Assembly: GCA_002215645.1 (NCBI GenBank)
Contig: NGFI01000005.1
Location: 885,367-949,366 of the forward strand
Direction of reading: 5' to 3'
Source of the DNA: Gemmatimonadetes bacterium 2013_60CM_65_52
GTDB taxonomy: Bacteria > Gemmatimonadota > Gemmatimonadetes > Gemmatimonadales > Gemmatimonadaceae
DNA length: 64,000 nt
Shown here: positions 8,599-17,775 of the stretch, piece by piece
Numbering within the stretch: position 1 is the first letter of the stretch
Layout of the letters: each line of letters starts with the position of its first letter
Notes under the pieces: model-generated
Database searches by the model: none
The model's input: only the letters and a program-made list of their open reading frames with translations
Told to the model about the DNA's origin: nothing
Position numbers and translations under genes: made by a program

Positions 8599-10200
8599 TC
8601 ATTCCAGTGGCGGGAGGACGAATGGGCCGAGGTGCGGCCCGCTGTTGTGGAGCGAGGCGCGCAACGCAAGGGCGATCACGTCGCGCGTGTCCTCCGGATA
8701 GATCACGGCGTCCACGTAGCCACGTGCCGCTGCGTAGCGCGCGTCGAGCTGATGCTCGTAGTCCTCGCGCATGTCGTCGACGGCACGCTGTGTCTTTCCA
8801 TCGAGCGGACGCTTCTCTTCGGCCGCTTTCGTGAGCGCTGGGCCGTGCACGGCCTGAACGGCCGCCTCGCCCTCCATGACAGCCATGCGCCCAGTGGGCC
8901 ACGAGAAGATGAAGTCGGGATCGAAGCCCTGACCCGCCATGGCGTAATAGCCCGCGCCCGAGGCGTGATTCACCGTGAGGACGATCTTGGGCACGCGAGC
9001 CGTCGCCATGGCTTCGACGAAGCGCGCACCGGAGCGAATTACGCCCTCATGCTCGGACTCCGGGCCGACCATGAATCCGGAGACATCCTGCACGAAGAGC
9101 AGCGGAATCCGCTGCCGATCGCAGCGATCGATGAAGAACGCCACCTTCTCGGCGCTCTCCGCGTAGAGAATACCGCCGAATCGCGGCTTCTCACCCTGAC
9201 GTCCCTTGATGAGTCCCCGCTGGTTCGCAATGATGCCCACGGACACTCCCTCGATGCGCGCATCCGCGCAGATCATCTCTCGCGCGAGCTCGCCCTGGAA
9301 TTCGGCGAGACTGCCACCGTCCACGATGACGCGAAGGATCTCGTGCATGTCGTACGACATGCGATGATCGGTGGGAAGCAGGCCGTACAACGTATGGGAT
9401 GGCGCGCCGGGCTCGACGCTCGCGTCGACGTCGGGACCGTGCGCGGGAGGCAATTGCGCAACCAGCTCGCGCAGCTTGACCAGGCATGCGTCGTCGTCGT
9501 CCACGGCGTAGTGCGCCACGCCGCTGATCTGCGTATGCGTGACCGCGCCGCCGAGTGTCTCGCCGTCGACGTTCTGTCCCGTGGCGCCCTTCACGAGATT
9601 CGGCCCACCGAGGCCCATGAACGACGAGCCCTTCACCATGACGATGAGATCGGAGAGCGCGGGGAGATACGCTCCGCCTGCGATGCATGGGCCCATCACC
9701 GCGGCAAGCTGCGGAACGCGCAGGTAGCGCCGCATGATGGAGTTGTAATAGAAGATCCGACTCGCGCCGTATTGCCCGGGAAATACGCCGCCCTGGTACG
9801 GCAGGTTCACGCCTGCCGAGTCCACGAGATACACGATGGGGATGCGGCACCGCATCGCGACTTCCTGCGCACGAAGGATCTTGCGGATCGTCTCGGGCCA
9901 CCACGAGCCCGCCTTTACAGTGGCATCATTTGCCACGACGACGACGGGACGGCCGTGAACCAGACCGACGCCCGTGATGACGCCGGCGCCAGGCGCCTGA
10001 CCGTCGTATTGATCGTAGGCGACGAGGAGGCCGATCTCGAGAAAGCGGGCGCCGGCGTCGCACAACTTCGCGACGCGTTCGCGCGCCGTGAGCTTTCCTT
10101 GCGAGTGCTGCTTATCGATCTTGTCGGTGCCGCCGCCGAGGCGCAGGCGCGCCTCCAGGGCGCGAAGCTCGGCGCTCAGTTCGCGAAGCCGGGTGGTCAC
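8599..10200 (-). CDS. Acyl-CoA carboxylase, carboxyltransferase (beta) subunit
   Basis: It transfers a carboxyl group from carboxybiotin to an acyl-CoA. The 533-aa product has both carboxyltransferase halves, with the acyl-CoA-binding stretch [20 protein letters not shown], the oxyanion region [13 protein letters not shown] and the second-half motif [20 protein letters not shown]. The text resembles methylcrotonyl/geranyl-CoA carboxylase beta subunits more than propionyl-CoA ones. GTG 10200 ([18 protein letters not shown]) is the natural start, 7 bp after the mutase small-subunit stop. No biotin carboxylase/biotin-carrier partner is encoded in this window, so the alpha subunit must lie elsewhere. 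Confidence 0.92.
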   Translation of the reverse strand: MTTRLRELSAELRALEARLRLGGGTDKIDKQHSQGKLTARERVAKLCDAGARFLEIGLLVAYDQYDGQAPGAGVITGVGLVHGRPVVVVANDATVKAGSWWPETIRKILRAQEVAMRCRIPIVYLVDSAGVNLPYQGGVFPGQYGASRIFYYNSIMRRYLRVPQLAAVMGPCIAGGAYLPALSDLIVMVKGSSFMGLGGPNLVKGATGQNVDGETLGGAVTHTQISGVAHYAVDDDDACLVKLRELVAQLPPAHGPDVDASVEPGAPSHTLYGLLPTDHRMSYDMHEILRVIVDGGSLAEFQGELAREMICADARIEGVSVGIIANQRGLIKGRQGEKPRFGGILYAESAEKVAFFIDRCDRQRIPLLFVQDVSGFMVGPESEHEGVIRSGARFVEAMATARVPKIVLTVNHASGAGYYAMAGQGFDPDFIFSWPTGRMAVMEGEAAVQAVHGPALTKAAEEKRPLDGKTQRAVDDMREDYEHQLDARYAAARGYVDAVIYPEDTRDVIALALRASLHNSGPHLGPFVLPPLE

Positions 10201-10207
10201 GTGCGGC

Positions 10208-10618
10208 TCAGGCTTCCTGGCGCGACCGCTCAGCGAACCATTCCCGGATGTACTCGACCAGCTCGGACGTGGGCGTACCCGGTCCAAACAGTTTGCCGGT
10301 GCCCAGGGCCTTGAGAGCGTCCATGTCCTCTCTCGGAATGATGCCGCCGCCGGTGATGAGGATGTCCTCGCGGCCCTGCTCGCGTAGCAGGTCGAGGACG
10401 CGCGGGAAGAGGGTCATGTGCGCGCCGCTCAATATCGAGAGTCCGACGACGTCGACGTCCTCCTGGACGGCGGCCGTCGCGATCATTTCGGGGGTCTGGT
10501 GGAGGCCGGTGTAGATGACCTCCATCCCCGCGTCGCGGAGCGAGGCGGCGACCACTTTGGCGCCCCGATCGTGGCCGTCGAGGCCGGGCTTTGCGACGAG
10601 AACTCGTATCGGACGCAT
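10208..10618 (-). CDS. icmB: Small B12-binding subunit of an acyl-CoA mutase (IcmB-like)
   Basis: The 136-aa product is a stand-alone cobalamin-binding domain. The base-off DxHxxG motif appears as GLDGHDRG near residues 12-19, followed by the SILSGAH and GGGIIP loops that cradle the lower ligand. Size and text closely resemble the 136-aa small subunit of Streptomyces isobutyryl-CoA mutase (from memory) and archaeal methylmalonyl-CoA mutase small subunits. It should pair with the large subunit encoded one gene upstream. A methyltransferase gene lies between the two subunit genes. Confidence 0.92.
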   Translation of the reverse strand: MRPIRVLVAKPGLDGHDRGAKVVAASLRDAGMEVIYTGLHQTPEMIATAAVQEDVDVVGLSILSGAHMTLFPRVLDLLREQGREDILITGGGIIPREDMDALKALGTGKLFGPGTPTSELVEYIREWFAERSRQEA

Positions 10619-10654
10619 GCCATGAAGCTACTGGGCGCGCGGAGGCGGCGGCAA

Positions 10655-11419
10655 CTAATACGGTCTGCGCGCCACCAGAAGCATCTCACTCGACTGCCGG
10701 CGCAACGCACGCTCCTGAAAGCCCTCGTATGCCTGCTCCACAACGAGCCCGGCCTCGAGACACAGCTCGGCAAGTCGCGTCGCCGTATAGAGTCGAATGC
10801 GGTGCTGACGAGTGCCCCGTCCCGATCGGCCTTCCCACGCCGTATCGATCGTGAGGATTCCGGAGAGCGGATCGAAGGACCGCTCGTGCCCGATCATCGT
10901 GCCGTCCTCCGCCTTCCACCAGTCGCGCGACAGGAACTTCGCCATCACGCCGTCGCGGCTGCCGCCGTGCCAGACGAGAACGCCTCCGGGCTTCAGGACG
11001 CGTGAGAACTCGCGCATTACCCGCGCGTCGTCGCCCGGATCGGTGAAAAAGCCAAAGGACGTGAACAGGTTGAGCACCGCATCGAATCGACCGGTCCAGC
11101 GCGCCGGCAACCGACGCATGTCGCCGCGCGTGTACTTCAAGAGCGGTCCGGTACCGCGCGCCCGCGCCTTCGCGATCAAATGCTCCGAATAGTCCAGTCC
11201 ATCCACCGCAAAGCCCGCCTCGGCAAGTGGATGCGCATGTCGCCCTTGCCCGCACGGGCAGTCGAGGATGCGAGATCCCGCGGGCAGCGCCAGGACGTCG
11301 ACGAGTCGCGCGACTTCACGACGGTCGCGCTCCTCAGTGAAGATGGGCTGGTACTCGAGGAGATAATGGGCGTCGAAGTACGACTCCCACCACTCGCCCT
11401 TCGACGTCCGCTTGGTCAG
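10655..11419 (-). CDS. SAM-dependent class I methyltransferase (CTG start proposed)
   Basis: The product shows SAM motif [21 protein letters not shown], the acidic loop VDGLDYS, motif [16 protein letters not shown] and [12 protein letters not shown]. The first ATG/GTG/TTG in frame (GTG 11206) lies after motif I, so it would delete the cofactor site. The frame is open without any canonical start back to the mutase stop, where CTG at 11419-11417 overlaps that stop as CTGA, giving a 254-aa protein starting (L/M)[19 protein letters not shown]. This mirrors the ATGA/GTGA overlaps elsewhere in the run. The substrate is unknown. Alternatives are a lost start codon or an unusual ATC/ATT start. Confidence 0.78.
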   Translation of the reverse strand: MTKRTSKGEWWESYFDAHYLLEYQPIFTEERDRREVARLVDVLALPAGSRILDCPCGQGRHAHPLAEAGFAVDGLDYSEHLIAKARARGTGPLLKYTRGDMRRLPARWTGRFDAVLNLFTSFGFFTDPGDDARVMREFSRVLKPGGVLVWHGGSRDGVMAKFLSRDWWKAEDGTMIGHERSFDPLSGILTIDTAWEGRSGRGTRQHRIRLYTATRLAELCLEAGLVVEQAYEGFQERALRRQSSEMLLVARRPY

Positions 11420-13110
11420 AAGAACACGGGCTCGCGGTACGCGCCGAACACGTCCTCCAGCGCGCGCCGGATCTCATAGAGCGTGCAATACGTGCGTGCG
11501 CACTCGAGGATGTGCGGAAACACGTTCTCCGTTCCGCGGGCGGCCTCCTTCAACCGCGCGAGCAGCGCTTCGCACGCCGCGTTGTCGCGCTGCGCGCGCA
11601 CGGCAGCGAGACGCTCCGCCTGTTCGCGCGCCACGTCGCCGATACGTAGCGTCGGGATCTCGAGTGCGCGCTCCTGCGTCTCGAACTCGTTGACGCCGAC
11701 GACGATGCGCCGGCGCTGTTCGATCTCCCACTGCTGCCGCGCCGCCGACTCGTGGATCTTTCGCTGGAACCAGCCCTGCTCCAGCCCGGCCACGACGCCC
11801 CCCACCGCTTCGATCTCGGCGAAGATCGCTTCCGCTTCGGCCTCGAGCTGGTCGGTGAGCGCTTCGACGTAGTACGATCCCCCCAACGGGTCCATCACGT
11901 TGGGAACGCCAGTCTCGAATGCGAGGAGCTGCTGCGTGCGGAGCGCCACCTGAACGGCTTCTTCGGTCGGCAGCGCCAGCGTCTCGTCCATGGAGTTGGT
12001 GTGCAGCGACTGCGTGCCGCCGAGCACCGCGGCCATGGCCTGGTACGCCACTCGCACGATGTTGTTCATCGGCTGCTGCGCCGTGAGGGTCACACCGGCG
12101 GTCTGCGAGTGAAACCGCATGAGCAGCGATTTGGCGCTCTTCGCTCCGTAGCGCTCCTTCATATGGCGCGCCCAGATGCGCCGCGCCGCGCGAAGCTTTG
12201 CGATCTCCTCGAAGAAATCGTTGTGGATGTCCCAGAAGAACGACAGTCTCGGCGCGAAGTCGTCGACACTCAGTCCGCGCGCGACGCCGTGCTCCACGTA
12301 CTCGAAACCGTCGGCGAGCGTGAAGGCCAGCTCCTGCGCCGCCGTCGCGCCGGCTTCACGGATGTGGTAGCCGGAGATGGAGATGGTATTCCACAGTGGC
12401 GCGTGTGTTGCGCCCCACTCGAAGCAATCGACGATGAGACGCAGCGCGGGCTCGATGGGAAAACACCACGCGTGCTGCGCCATGTACTCTTTCAGGATGT
12501 CGTTCTGAATCGTGCCGCGGAGCTGCTCGCTCGCGACGCCCTGCTTTTCCGCAGCGGCGACGTAGAACGCCCAGATGATGATCGCCGGACCGTTGATCGT
12601 CATGGACGTCGAGACGTCGCCCATCGGGATGCCGCCGAACAACACCTCCATGTCGGCCAGGCTCGAGATGGCAACACCCGTCTTGCCGACCTCGCCTTCC
12701 GACCGCGGATGGTCGGAGTCGTAGCCCATCAGCGTGGGAAAGTCGAATGCGGTGGACAGTCCGGTCTGTCCGTGCGCCAGCAGGAACTTGAAGCGGGCAT
12801 TCGTATCGGTTGCGCTGCCGAACCCCGCGAACTGGCGCATCGTCCATAGCTTCCCGCGATAACCCGTGGGATGAATGCCGCGCGTGTAGGGATATGTGCC
12901 GGGCACCTCGGTCCGCGCGGCCTCGGATTCGGTCTGGTCGAGCGCGGTGTAAAGCGGTTCGACTTCCTTTTCCGAGTTGGAGAAGGCGATGTCGCGCTTG
13001 CTGCCTCTCTCGTAGGCGCGCCGCCAACGCGCCACTTCCTCGCGCAGTCGCTCCAGCTCGGCCTGTTGGGCGCTGATCGTATCGGACAGATCCCGCATCG
13101 TTGTCATCAC
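11416..13110 (-). CDS. icmA: Large subunit of a B12-dependent acyl-CoA mutase (isobutyryl-CoA mutase-like)
   Basis: The 564-aa product is the catalytic TIM-barrel subunit of the methylmalonyl-CoA mutase family without a B12 domain; that domain is the separate IcmB-like gene. Two residues set the substrate class. Methylmalonyl-CoA mutase has Tyr89 and Arg207, isobutyryl-CoA mutase has Phe80 and Gln198. Here the positions are Phe94 (MRQFAGFG) and Gln212 (YMAQHAW), with the identical 118-residue spacing. This supports n-butyryl-CoA/isobutyryl-CoA interconversion. GTG 13110 overlaps the MeaB stop as GTGA; ATG 13107 is one codon later and equally possible. Generic annotation would be methylmalonyl-CoA mutase. 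Confidence 0.93.
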   Translation of the reverse strand: MMTTMRDLSDTISAQQAELERLREEVARWRRAYERGSKRDIAFSNSEKEVEPLYTALDQTESEAARTEVPGTYPYTRGIHPTGYRGKLWTMRQFAGFGSATDTNARFKFLLAHGQTGLSTAFDFPTLMGYDSDHPRSEGEVGKTGVAISSLADMEVLFGGIPMGDVSTSMTINGPAIIIWAFYVAAAEKQGVASEQLRGTIQNDILKEYMAQHAWCFPIEPALRLIVDCFEWGATHAPLWNTISISGYHIREAGATAAQELAFTLADGFEYVEHGVARGLSVDDFAPRLSFFWDIHNDFFEEIAKLRAARRIWARHMKERYGAKSAKSLLMRFHSQTAGVTLTAQQPMNNIVRVAYQAMAAVLGGTQSLHTNSMDETLALPTEEAVQVALRTQQLLAFETGVPNVMDPLGGSYYVEALTDQLEAEAEAIFAEIEAVGGVVAGLEQGWFQRKIHESAARQQWEIEQRRRIVVGVNEFETQERALEIPTLRIGDVAREQAERLAAVRAQRDNAACEALLARLKEAARGTENVFPHILECARTYCTLYEIRRALEDVFGAYREPVFF

Positions 13111-14156
13111 GACGTCCGCGTCAAAAGGTCCGCACTGCGCGCGAGCAGGTCATCCGCGACCGTGAATGGCGTCGCGTGCCCGGCCTCGAGCTCCGGCAGA
13201 CGCTCCTCGAGCCATTGACGTGTGCCGGCATCATTCCAGAGACGTCGCCGCGCCTTGTCCTCGACCACTTCGACGACACGCTCCCGAAGCCGCGTGCGTC
13301 TCCGGTCACGCAGCGTCCCGCTCGCCTCAAGATAACGAAAATGGCGGTCGAGCGCCTCGACGAGACCGGCAACCCCCTCGTCCTTCGAGGCGACGGTGCG
13401 GAGCACGGGAGGTATCCAGGCGTCGCCGTCCTTCGACGCCGCTTCGCGCGCCTGACGCGCGACGTTGCGTGACAGGTCTACTCCGTGGTGTGCGGGCACG
13501 TCGCGAAGGGTCGCCCCGCTGCGCATGCCCAGCATCACTTCGATTTCGTTGCGAAGCCGATCCGCACCGGGCCGGTCGGACTTGTTCACAATGAAGATGT
13601 CCGCGATCTCCATCAGGCCCGCCTTGAGCGTCTGGATGGAGTCGCCCGACTCGGGAACGAGTACGACCACACTGGAGTCGGCCGTTCGTGCGATGTCCAG
13701 CTCGGTCTGACCCACGCCGACCGTCTCGATCAGAATGCGATCGACGCCGAACGCATCCAGCACGTCGCAGATTTCACGTGTTGCCGACGAAAGCCCCCCG
13801 AGCGAGCCGCGCGTCGCGAGCGAGCGGATGTACACGCCCGGATCGAGGGCGACGTCCTCCATCCGGATGCGATCGCCGAGCAGTGCGCCACCCGTGAACG
13901 GCGATGTGGGATCGACGGCAATGATGCCGACGGTCAGCCCCTCCGCACGATAGGCCCGACAGAGACCAGCGGTGAGCGTGCTCTTGCCCGCGCCCGGTGG
14001 GCCGGTAAGACCGATGCGTTGCGCGCGTCCCGTGCGCGCGTGCGCCATCCCGAGCAGCGCCTCGAATCCCGCGCGATGATTCTCGACCACGCTGATGGCG
14101 CGAGCCAGCGCAGCCTTCTTTCCGGCGGCGAAATCGGCAAGCAGACGTTCGTGCAT
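13107..14156 (-). CDS. meaB: MeaB/ArgK-type GTPase, mutase chaperone
   Basis: The 349-aa G3E-family P-loop GTPase loads and protects B12 in acyl-CoA mutases. Visible motifs are the Walker [13 protein letters not shown] (near residues 50-61), the switch aspartate region [28 protein letters not shown] and the base-recognition NKSD. It is directly upstream of, and translationally coupled to, the mutase large-subunit gene, which is its expected partner. If the mutase is an isobutyryl-CoA mutase, this GTPase would be the counterpart of MeaI. Confidence 0.95.
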   Translation of the reverse strand: MHERLLADFAAGKKAALARAISVVENHRAGFEALLGMAHARTGRAQRIGLTGPPGAGKSTLTAGLCRAYRAEGLTVGIIAVDPTSPFTGGALLGDRIRMEDVALDPGVYIRSLATRGSLGGLSSATREICDVLDAFGVDRILIETVGVGQTELDIARTADSSVVVLVPESGDSIQTLKAGLMEIADIFIVNKSDRPGADRLRNEIEVMLGMRSGATLRDVPAHHGVDLSRNVARQAREAASKDGDAWIPPVLRTVASKDEGVAGLVEALDRHFRYLEASGTLRDRRRTRLRERVVEVVEDKARRRLWNDAGTRQWLEERLPELEAGHATPFTVADDLLARSADLLTRTS

Positions 14157-14162
14157 GTCGCG

Positions 14163-15131
14163 TCAGGCGGCGGTGGGTGGAGCGGGCTCGTCGTGCTCGT
14201 CTCGAATGTCCCCCACCAGCTCCTCGAGAAGGTCTTCGAGCGTCACGAGGCCAAGCGTGCGACCATCCGGATCCTGCACGACGGCGAGATGCGTGCGCTC
14301 GCGCAGCATGCGGAACAGGAGCTCGCTGCACAGCGTCGACGGCGCCGTCATTGCCACGGGGCGCAGCGAGGGCGTCCGCTCGCCGCGCACCTTGAGCACG
14401 TCGAATGCGTGAATCATGCCGACCATCCGGTCGGGCGTGCCGTCGTAGATGGGCACGCGGCTGAACACCGAGCTTGCGAACTCCTCCGCGATCTCGCGCG
14501 GGCTGGCCGAGCGGCTGATGGCGAACATCTCGTCGCGCGGAATCATGATGTCTCCGACGGTCTTTTCGCCGAACTCCATGACGCCCGTGATGATCTCCAT
14601 CTCGTCCCGTGCGCCGACGCCCTCGAGCTCACCTTCCCGGAGCAGCTCCTGGATCGTGTCGCGTCCCGGGTCGTGCTCCGCGGTGTGCGACTTCTCGAAC
14701 GGACGGCTCGCGAAGCGTCCGACGGCCACGATGGGTGAACCGACCACCGCCGCCGCCTCGAGCACCGGCGAGAGGATCGCCGCGAGCGACGTCGCGAAGC
14801 GCCGCCCGAGCGCGCGCGGCAACAGCTGGCCGACGGTGATCATGGCGATGACGAACCACGCCATGGCGATCGCCAGGGACCGCATGTCCGTTCCGTGCTC
14901 GCTCGCCAACAGCTCGCCGCTGAGGACGACGATGACGGCCGTCGTTGCATTTGCGGCGATGATGAGGCGGTGCGGACGCTCGAGATACGCGAGCGCCGCA
15001 CGCGCGCCGCGGAGCCGCTGTTCGACCCAGTGGCGCAGCCAGATGCGGCTCACCGACCGCATGGCCATACCCCCGGCGGTCAACGCGCTGACCGTGAGAA
15101 GCGCGAGGAAAAGGAGTAGGGCCTCGGACAT
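14163..15131 (-). CDS. CorC/hemolysin-C-like membrane protein with CBS domains (second copy)
   Basis: The 322-aa product has an N-terminal DUF21/CNNM-type membrane part (hydrophobic helices at about 3-23, 55-75 and 85-105) and a paired CBS domain region (IMIPRDEMFAISR, RVPIYDGTPDRMVGMIHAFD, LGLVTLEDLLEELVGDI). This family acts in Mg2+/Co2+ efflux or resistance, though names such as hemolysin are historical. The C-terminal CorC_HlyC domain is lacking, so it is shorter than its neighbour. Its ATG shares one base with the upstream paralogue's stop (TGATG); the two probably work together. Confidence 0.88.
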   Translation of the reverse strand: MSEALLLFLALLTVSALTAGGMAMRSVSRIWLRHWVEQRLRGARAALAYLERPHRLIIAANATTAVIVVLSGELLASEHGTDMRSLAIAMAWFVIAMITVGQLLPRALGRRFATSLAAILSPVLEAAAVVGSPIVAVGRFASRPFEKSHTAEHDPGRDTIQELLREGELEGVGARDEMEIITGVMEFGEKTVGDIMIPRDEMFAISRSASPREIAEEFASSVFSRVPIYDGTPDRMVGMIHAFDVLKVRGERTPSLRPVAMTAPSTLCSELLFRMLRERTHLAVVQDPDGRTLGLVTLEDLLEELVGDIRDEHDEPAPPTAA

Positions 15132-16372
15132 CAGTCCGTCACCTCGGCATTGTGCGGCGCAATGCGCTCGAAGTAGACGCGTGAGATTCGACGACCACGC
15201 ACGCGCTCGACGACCAGCTTGTAGGCACCGATGATGATCGATTCGCCTGCCCTTGGCACGTGCCCGAACGCCTCGTAGACGAGCCCACCCACGGTAGTGA
15301 CGTCATCCTGTGCGAAGTCCTGGGCGAGCAGCTCGCTCAGCTCATCGAGAGCGAGCCCTCCGCTGACCCAGAATCGCGTGCCACCCTCTCTGACGACATC
15401 GGGCTCCTCGACGTCGTACTCATCGTGAATCTCGCCGACGATCTCCTCCAGCACGTCCTCGATGGTCACCAGGCCGGCCGTGCCGCCGAATTCGTCGCTC
15501 ACAATGGCGATGTGCGTGTGCGTGGCCTTGAACTCCCGCAACTGTTCGTCGATGAGCTTCGAGGTCGGAATGAAGCTCGCCCCGCGAATCAACGCCTGCC
15601 AGCCCAGCATCGGCTCGTCCTCGTCGATCACGAACGGAAGCAGATCCTTGGCGTACAGGATGCCGATGACGTTATCGAGGGTGTCGTCGTAGACGGGAAA
15701 GCGCGCATGCTCGCTGCTCAGAACCCGGTCCACCACCTCACTCCACGGCGTTGCCCGATCGATGGCCACGATGTCGACGCGTGGCACCATGATGCTGCGC
15801 ACGGCCGTGTCGCCAAGAGAGAACACGCGATGCAGAAGCACCCTTTCATCGCGCGACACATCCGCTTCGGCGGCGACGACCTGCCGGAATTGCTCTTCGG
15901 CCTCTTCGCGCTGTTCCTGACGTTCCTCGATCGACGGAGCCGGCACGACGAGCTCGAAGCCCGAATCCAGCATCTCGCCCGCGCGCAACACGGGAGCGAG
16001 CACGGTGGCGGTGACCCGCGTGAATCCGCGCAACGCTCTCGATATGGATTTGGAGCACGCGAAGCCGATCGCGCGCGCGATGCCTTCCACCACGAGCGCG
16101 ACGGTGAGCGCGGCCGCCAACGCCAGCACTGCTCCGCGCGCGCCATCACTCCGCTCGATCTCGAGGGCCAGCGCTGCACCGGCGCCCCCCACCAACAGAG
16201 CCAAAGTGCGAGCCAACGCAAGCGCGCGGTGTGCGTGCTCTCGCCTCCGCACCGCGAGGGACTGGGATGGCTCGGGATCGGGATCCTCGCCGAGCAGCGC
16301 ACCATCCGCTGCGGCGGCGGCTGTCGCCACGGCGACGGCGATCAATGTCACGACGAGCGCGATCATGTTCAT
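15131..16372 (-). CDS. CorC/hemolysin-C-like membrane protein with CBS and CorC_HlyC domains
   Basis: The 413-aa product has a hydrophobic N-terminal part, a CBS pair (IMVPRVDIVAIDR, RFPVYDDTLDNVIGILYAKD, TAGLVTIEDVLEEIVGEI) and a complete C-terminal CorC_HlyC domain (residues about 330-405) ending near VYFERIAPHN. ATG 16372 (MNMIALVV) overlaps the ybeY stop as ATGA, which fixes the start; the open frame extends 15 codons further with no family character. The usual ybeZ(phoH)-ybeY-ybeX(corC) order of many bacteria is kept here, doubled at the third gene. Confidence 0.9.
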   Translation of the reverse strand: MNMIALVVTLIAVAVATAAAAADGALLGEDPDPEPSQSLAVRRREHAHRALALARTLALLVGGAGAALALEIERSDGARGAVLALAAALTVALVVEGIARAIGFACSKSISRALRGFTRVTATVLAPVLRAGEMLDSGFELVVPAPSIEERQEQREEAEEQFRQVVAAEADVSRDERVLLHRVFSLGDTAVRSIMVPRVDIVAIDRATPWSEVVDRVLSSEHARFPVYDDTLDNVIGILYAKDLLPFVIDEDEPMLGWQALIRGASFIPTSKLIDEQLREFKATHTHIAIVSDEFGGTAGLVTIEDVLEEIVGEIHDEYDVEEPDVVREGGTRFWVSGGLALDELSELLAQDFAQDDVTTVGGLVYEAFGHVPRAGESIIIGAYKLVVERVRGRRISRVYFERIAPHNAEVTD

Positions 16373-16812
16373 GCGCGCACCAGCTCCCGTCGCAGGAGAG
16401 CCTCCTGCCGCTTCCACATGGGCGACGCGTATCTCTCCTCGCCATTGGGATGCTCGTGTCCAAGCACGTGCAGCACGCCGTGCACGACGAGGCGCAGCAG
16501 CTCCTCCCGCGAGGACGCCCCATGCGCTGCGGCATTGACCCGCGCCACTTCGGGCGCGATGTAGATGTCTCCGCCGAGTGAAGCCTTGGTCCCGGCGGCT
16601 GGCCAGCCGAAGGAGAGGACGTCGGTGGCGCCACGATGCCGCAGATGCCGGCGATTCATGGCAGCAATTCGACGCGCGGACACGAAGGTGATGGACACGA
16701 CAGCGTCTCGCACGCGTTCCGCGCGCAACACAGCGTCCGCTGCGCGCCGCACGCGCTCGCGAGACACCGGGAGCCGCACGTTCTCCGCCGCAACGTCCAC
16801 CACGCGTGCCAC
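16369..16812 (-). CDS. ybeY: Endoribonuclease YbeY
   Basis: This is a zinc metalloprotein for 16S rRNA 3'-end maturation and ribosome quality control. The 147-aa product holds the signature HGVLHVLGHEH, placing the zinc ligands at His111, His115 and His121, and the upstream ATDVLSFGWP substrate loop. It starts with GTG 16812, 3 bp after the phoH stop. The phoH-ybeY adjacency is widely conserved and supports the call. Confidence 0.95.
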   Translation of the reverse strand: MARVVDVAAENVRLPVSRERVRRAADAVLRAERVRDAVVSITFVSARRIAAMNRRHLRHRGATDVLSFGWPAAGTKASLGGDIYIAPEVARVNAAAHGASSREELLRLVVHGVLHVLGHEHPNGEERYASPMWKRQEALLRRELVRA

Positions 16813-16815
16813 GGC

Positions 16816-17775
16816 CTAGTCTCCGTCGCCCGCGTATGCCTTGATGATGTCCCGCACGAGACGATGTCGCACGACGTCGACATCGGTGAAGTAGTGGAAC
16901 GCGATCCCGTCGATCCCTGGCAGAATGCGCTCGACCTGCATCAGCCCCGATTCCTCGCGCTTCGGCAGATCGATCTGCGTCTTGTCGCCCGTGATGACGA
17001 TCTGCGAATTCACGCCGAGGCGCGTGAGAAACATTTTCATCTGCATCGCCGTGGCGTTCTGCGCCTCGTCGAGAATGACGAACGCGTCGCTCAGCGTGCG
17101 GCCGCGCATGAACGCCAGCGGCGCGATCTCGATGATGCGCGTCTCCAGCGCCTTCTGCACACGCTCCTGCGGCATCATGTCGTCGAGCGCGTCGTAGAGC
17201 GGCCGCAGATACGGATCCACCTTGGCCTGCATGTCGCCCGGAAGAAAGCCGAGGCTCTCGCCGGCTTCGACGGCGGGGCGCGCGAGCACGATGCGACGCA
17301 CCTTCTTCTTCGTGAGCGCATCGACGGCGGCCGCCACGGCCAGGAACGTCTTGCCAGTGCCAGCCGGCCCGATGCCCACGACGATGTCGTTCTCGCCAAT
17401 CTTCTTCAGGTACTCCGCCTGACCACTCGTCTTCGCCTGAATGAGCTTCCGCACGCCGGGCAGCGCGATGCGGCCGTCTCCGACGCCGTTCCCGCCCGCC
17501 TCTCCTCCTGCTCCGTCGTCCTCGCTCAGCCGAAGTACGTCGTCCGGCGTGAGCTCGAGACGCTGCCGCGCACGATCCACCATGCGCTTCGCCAGTTCGA
17601 CACCACGCTCCACCAGCTCGGGCGGGCCGCTGATCGTCATGGTGTCGCCACGCAGCGTGACCTTGACGCCCAACAACCGCGACAGCTCGACGAGGTTGCC
17701 GTCATTCACACCCGCGAGGGTGAGCATGTCGGCGCCCTCCGTAGAGACGCGCTGCGTGATCGAACTGTCGCTCAC
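16816..17775 (-). CDS. phoH: PhoH-like ATPase (YbeZ)
   Basis: The 319-aa product is a PhoH-family P-loop ATPase/helicase linked to RNA metabolism and YbeY. It has an N-terminal KH-like region (VTLRGDTMTISGPPELVERG), Walker A GPAGTGKT (near residues 138-145), Walker B VILDEAQNAT and the arginine-finger region GDKTQIDLPKREESGL. GTG 17775 overlaps the aspS stop as GTGA. It is the first gene of the phoH-ybeY-corC group. Confidence 0.95.
   Translation of the reverse strand: MSDSSITQRVSTEGADMLTLAGVNDGNLVELSRLLGVKVTLRGDTMTISGPPELVERGVELAKRMVDRARQRLELTPDDVLRLSEDDGAGGEAGGNGVGDGRIALPGVRKLIQAKTSGQAEYLKKIGENDIVVGIGPAGTGKTFLAVAAAVDALTKKKVRRIVLARPAVEAGESLGFLPGDMQAKVDPYLRPLYDALDDMMPQERVQKALETRIIEIAPLAFMRGRTLSDAFVILDEAQNATAMQMKMFLTRLGVNSQIVITGDKTQIDLPKREESGLMQVERILPGIDGIAFHYFTDVDVVRHRLVRDIIKAYAGDGD

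Noticed and set aside
13105..13110. Deciding firmly between GTG 13110 and ATG 13107 for the mutase large subunit
   Set aside because: The codons are adjacent and both fit the overlap pattern; sequence alone cannot decide.
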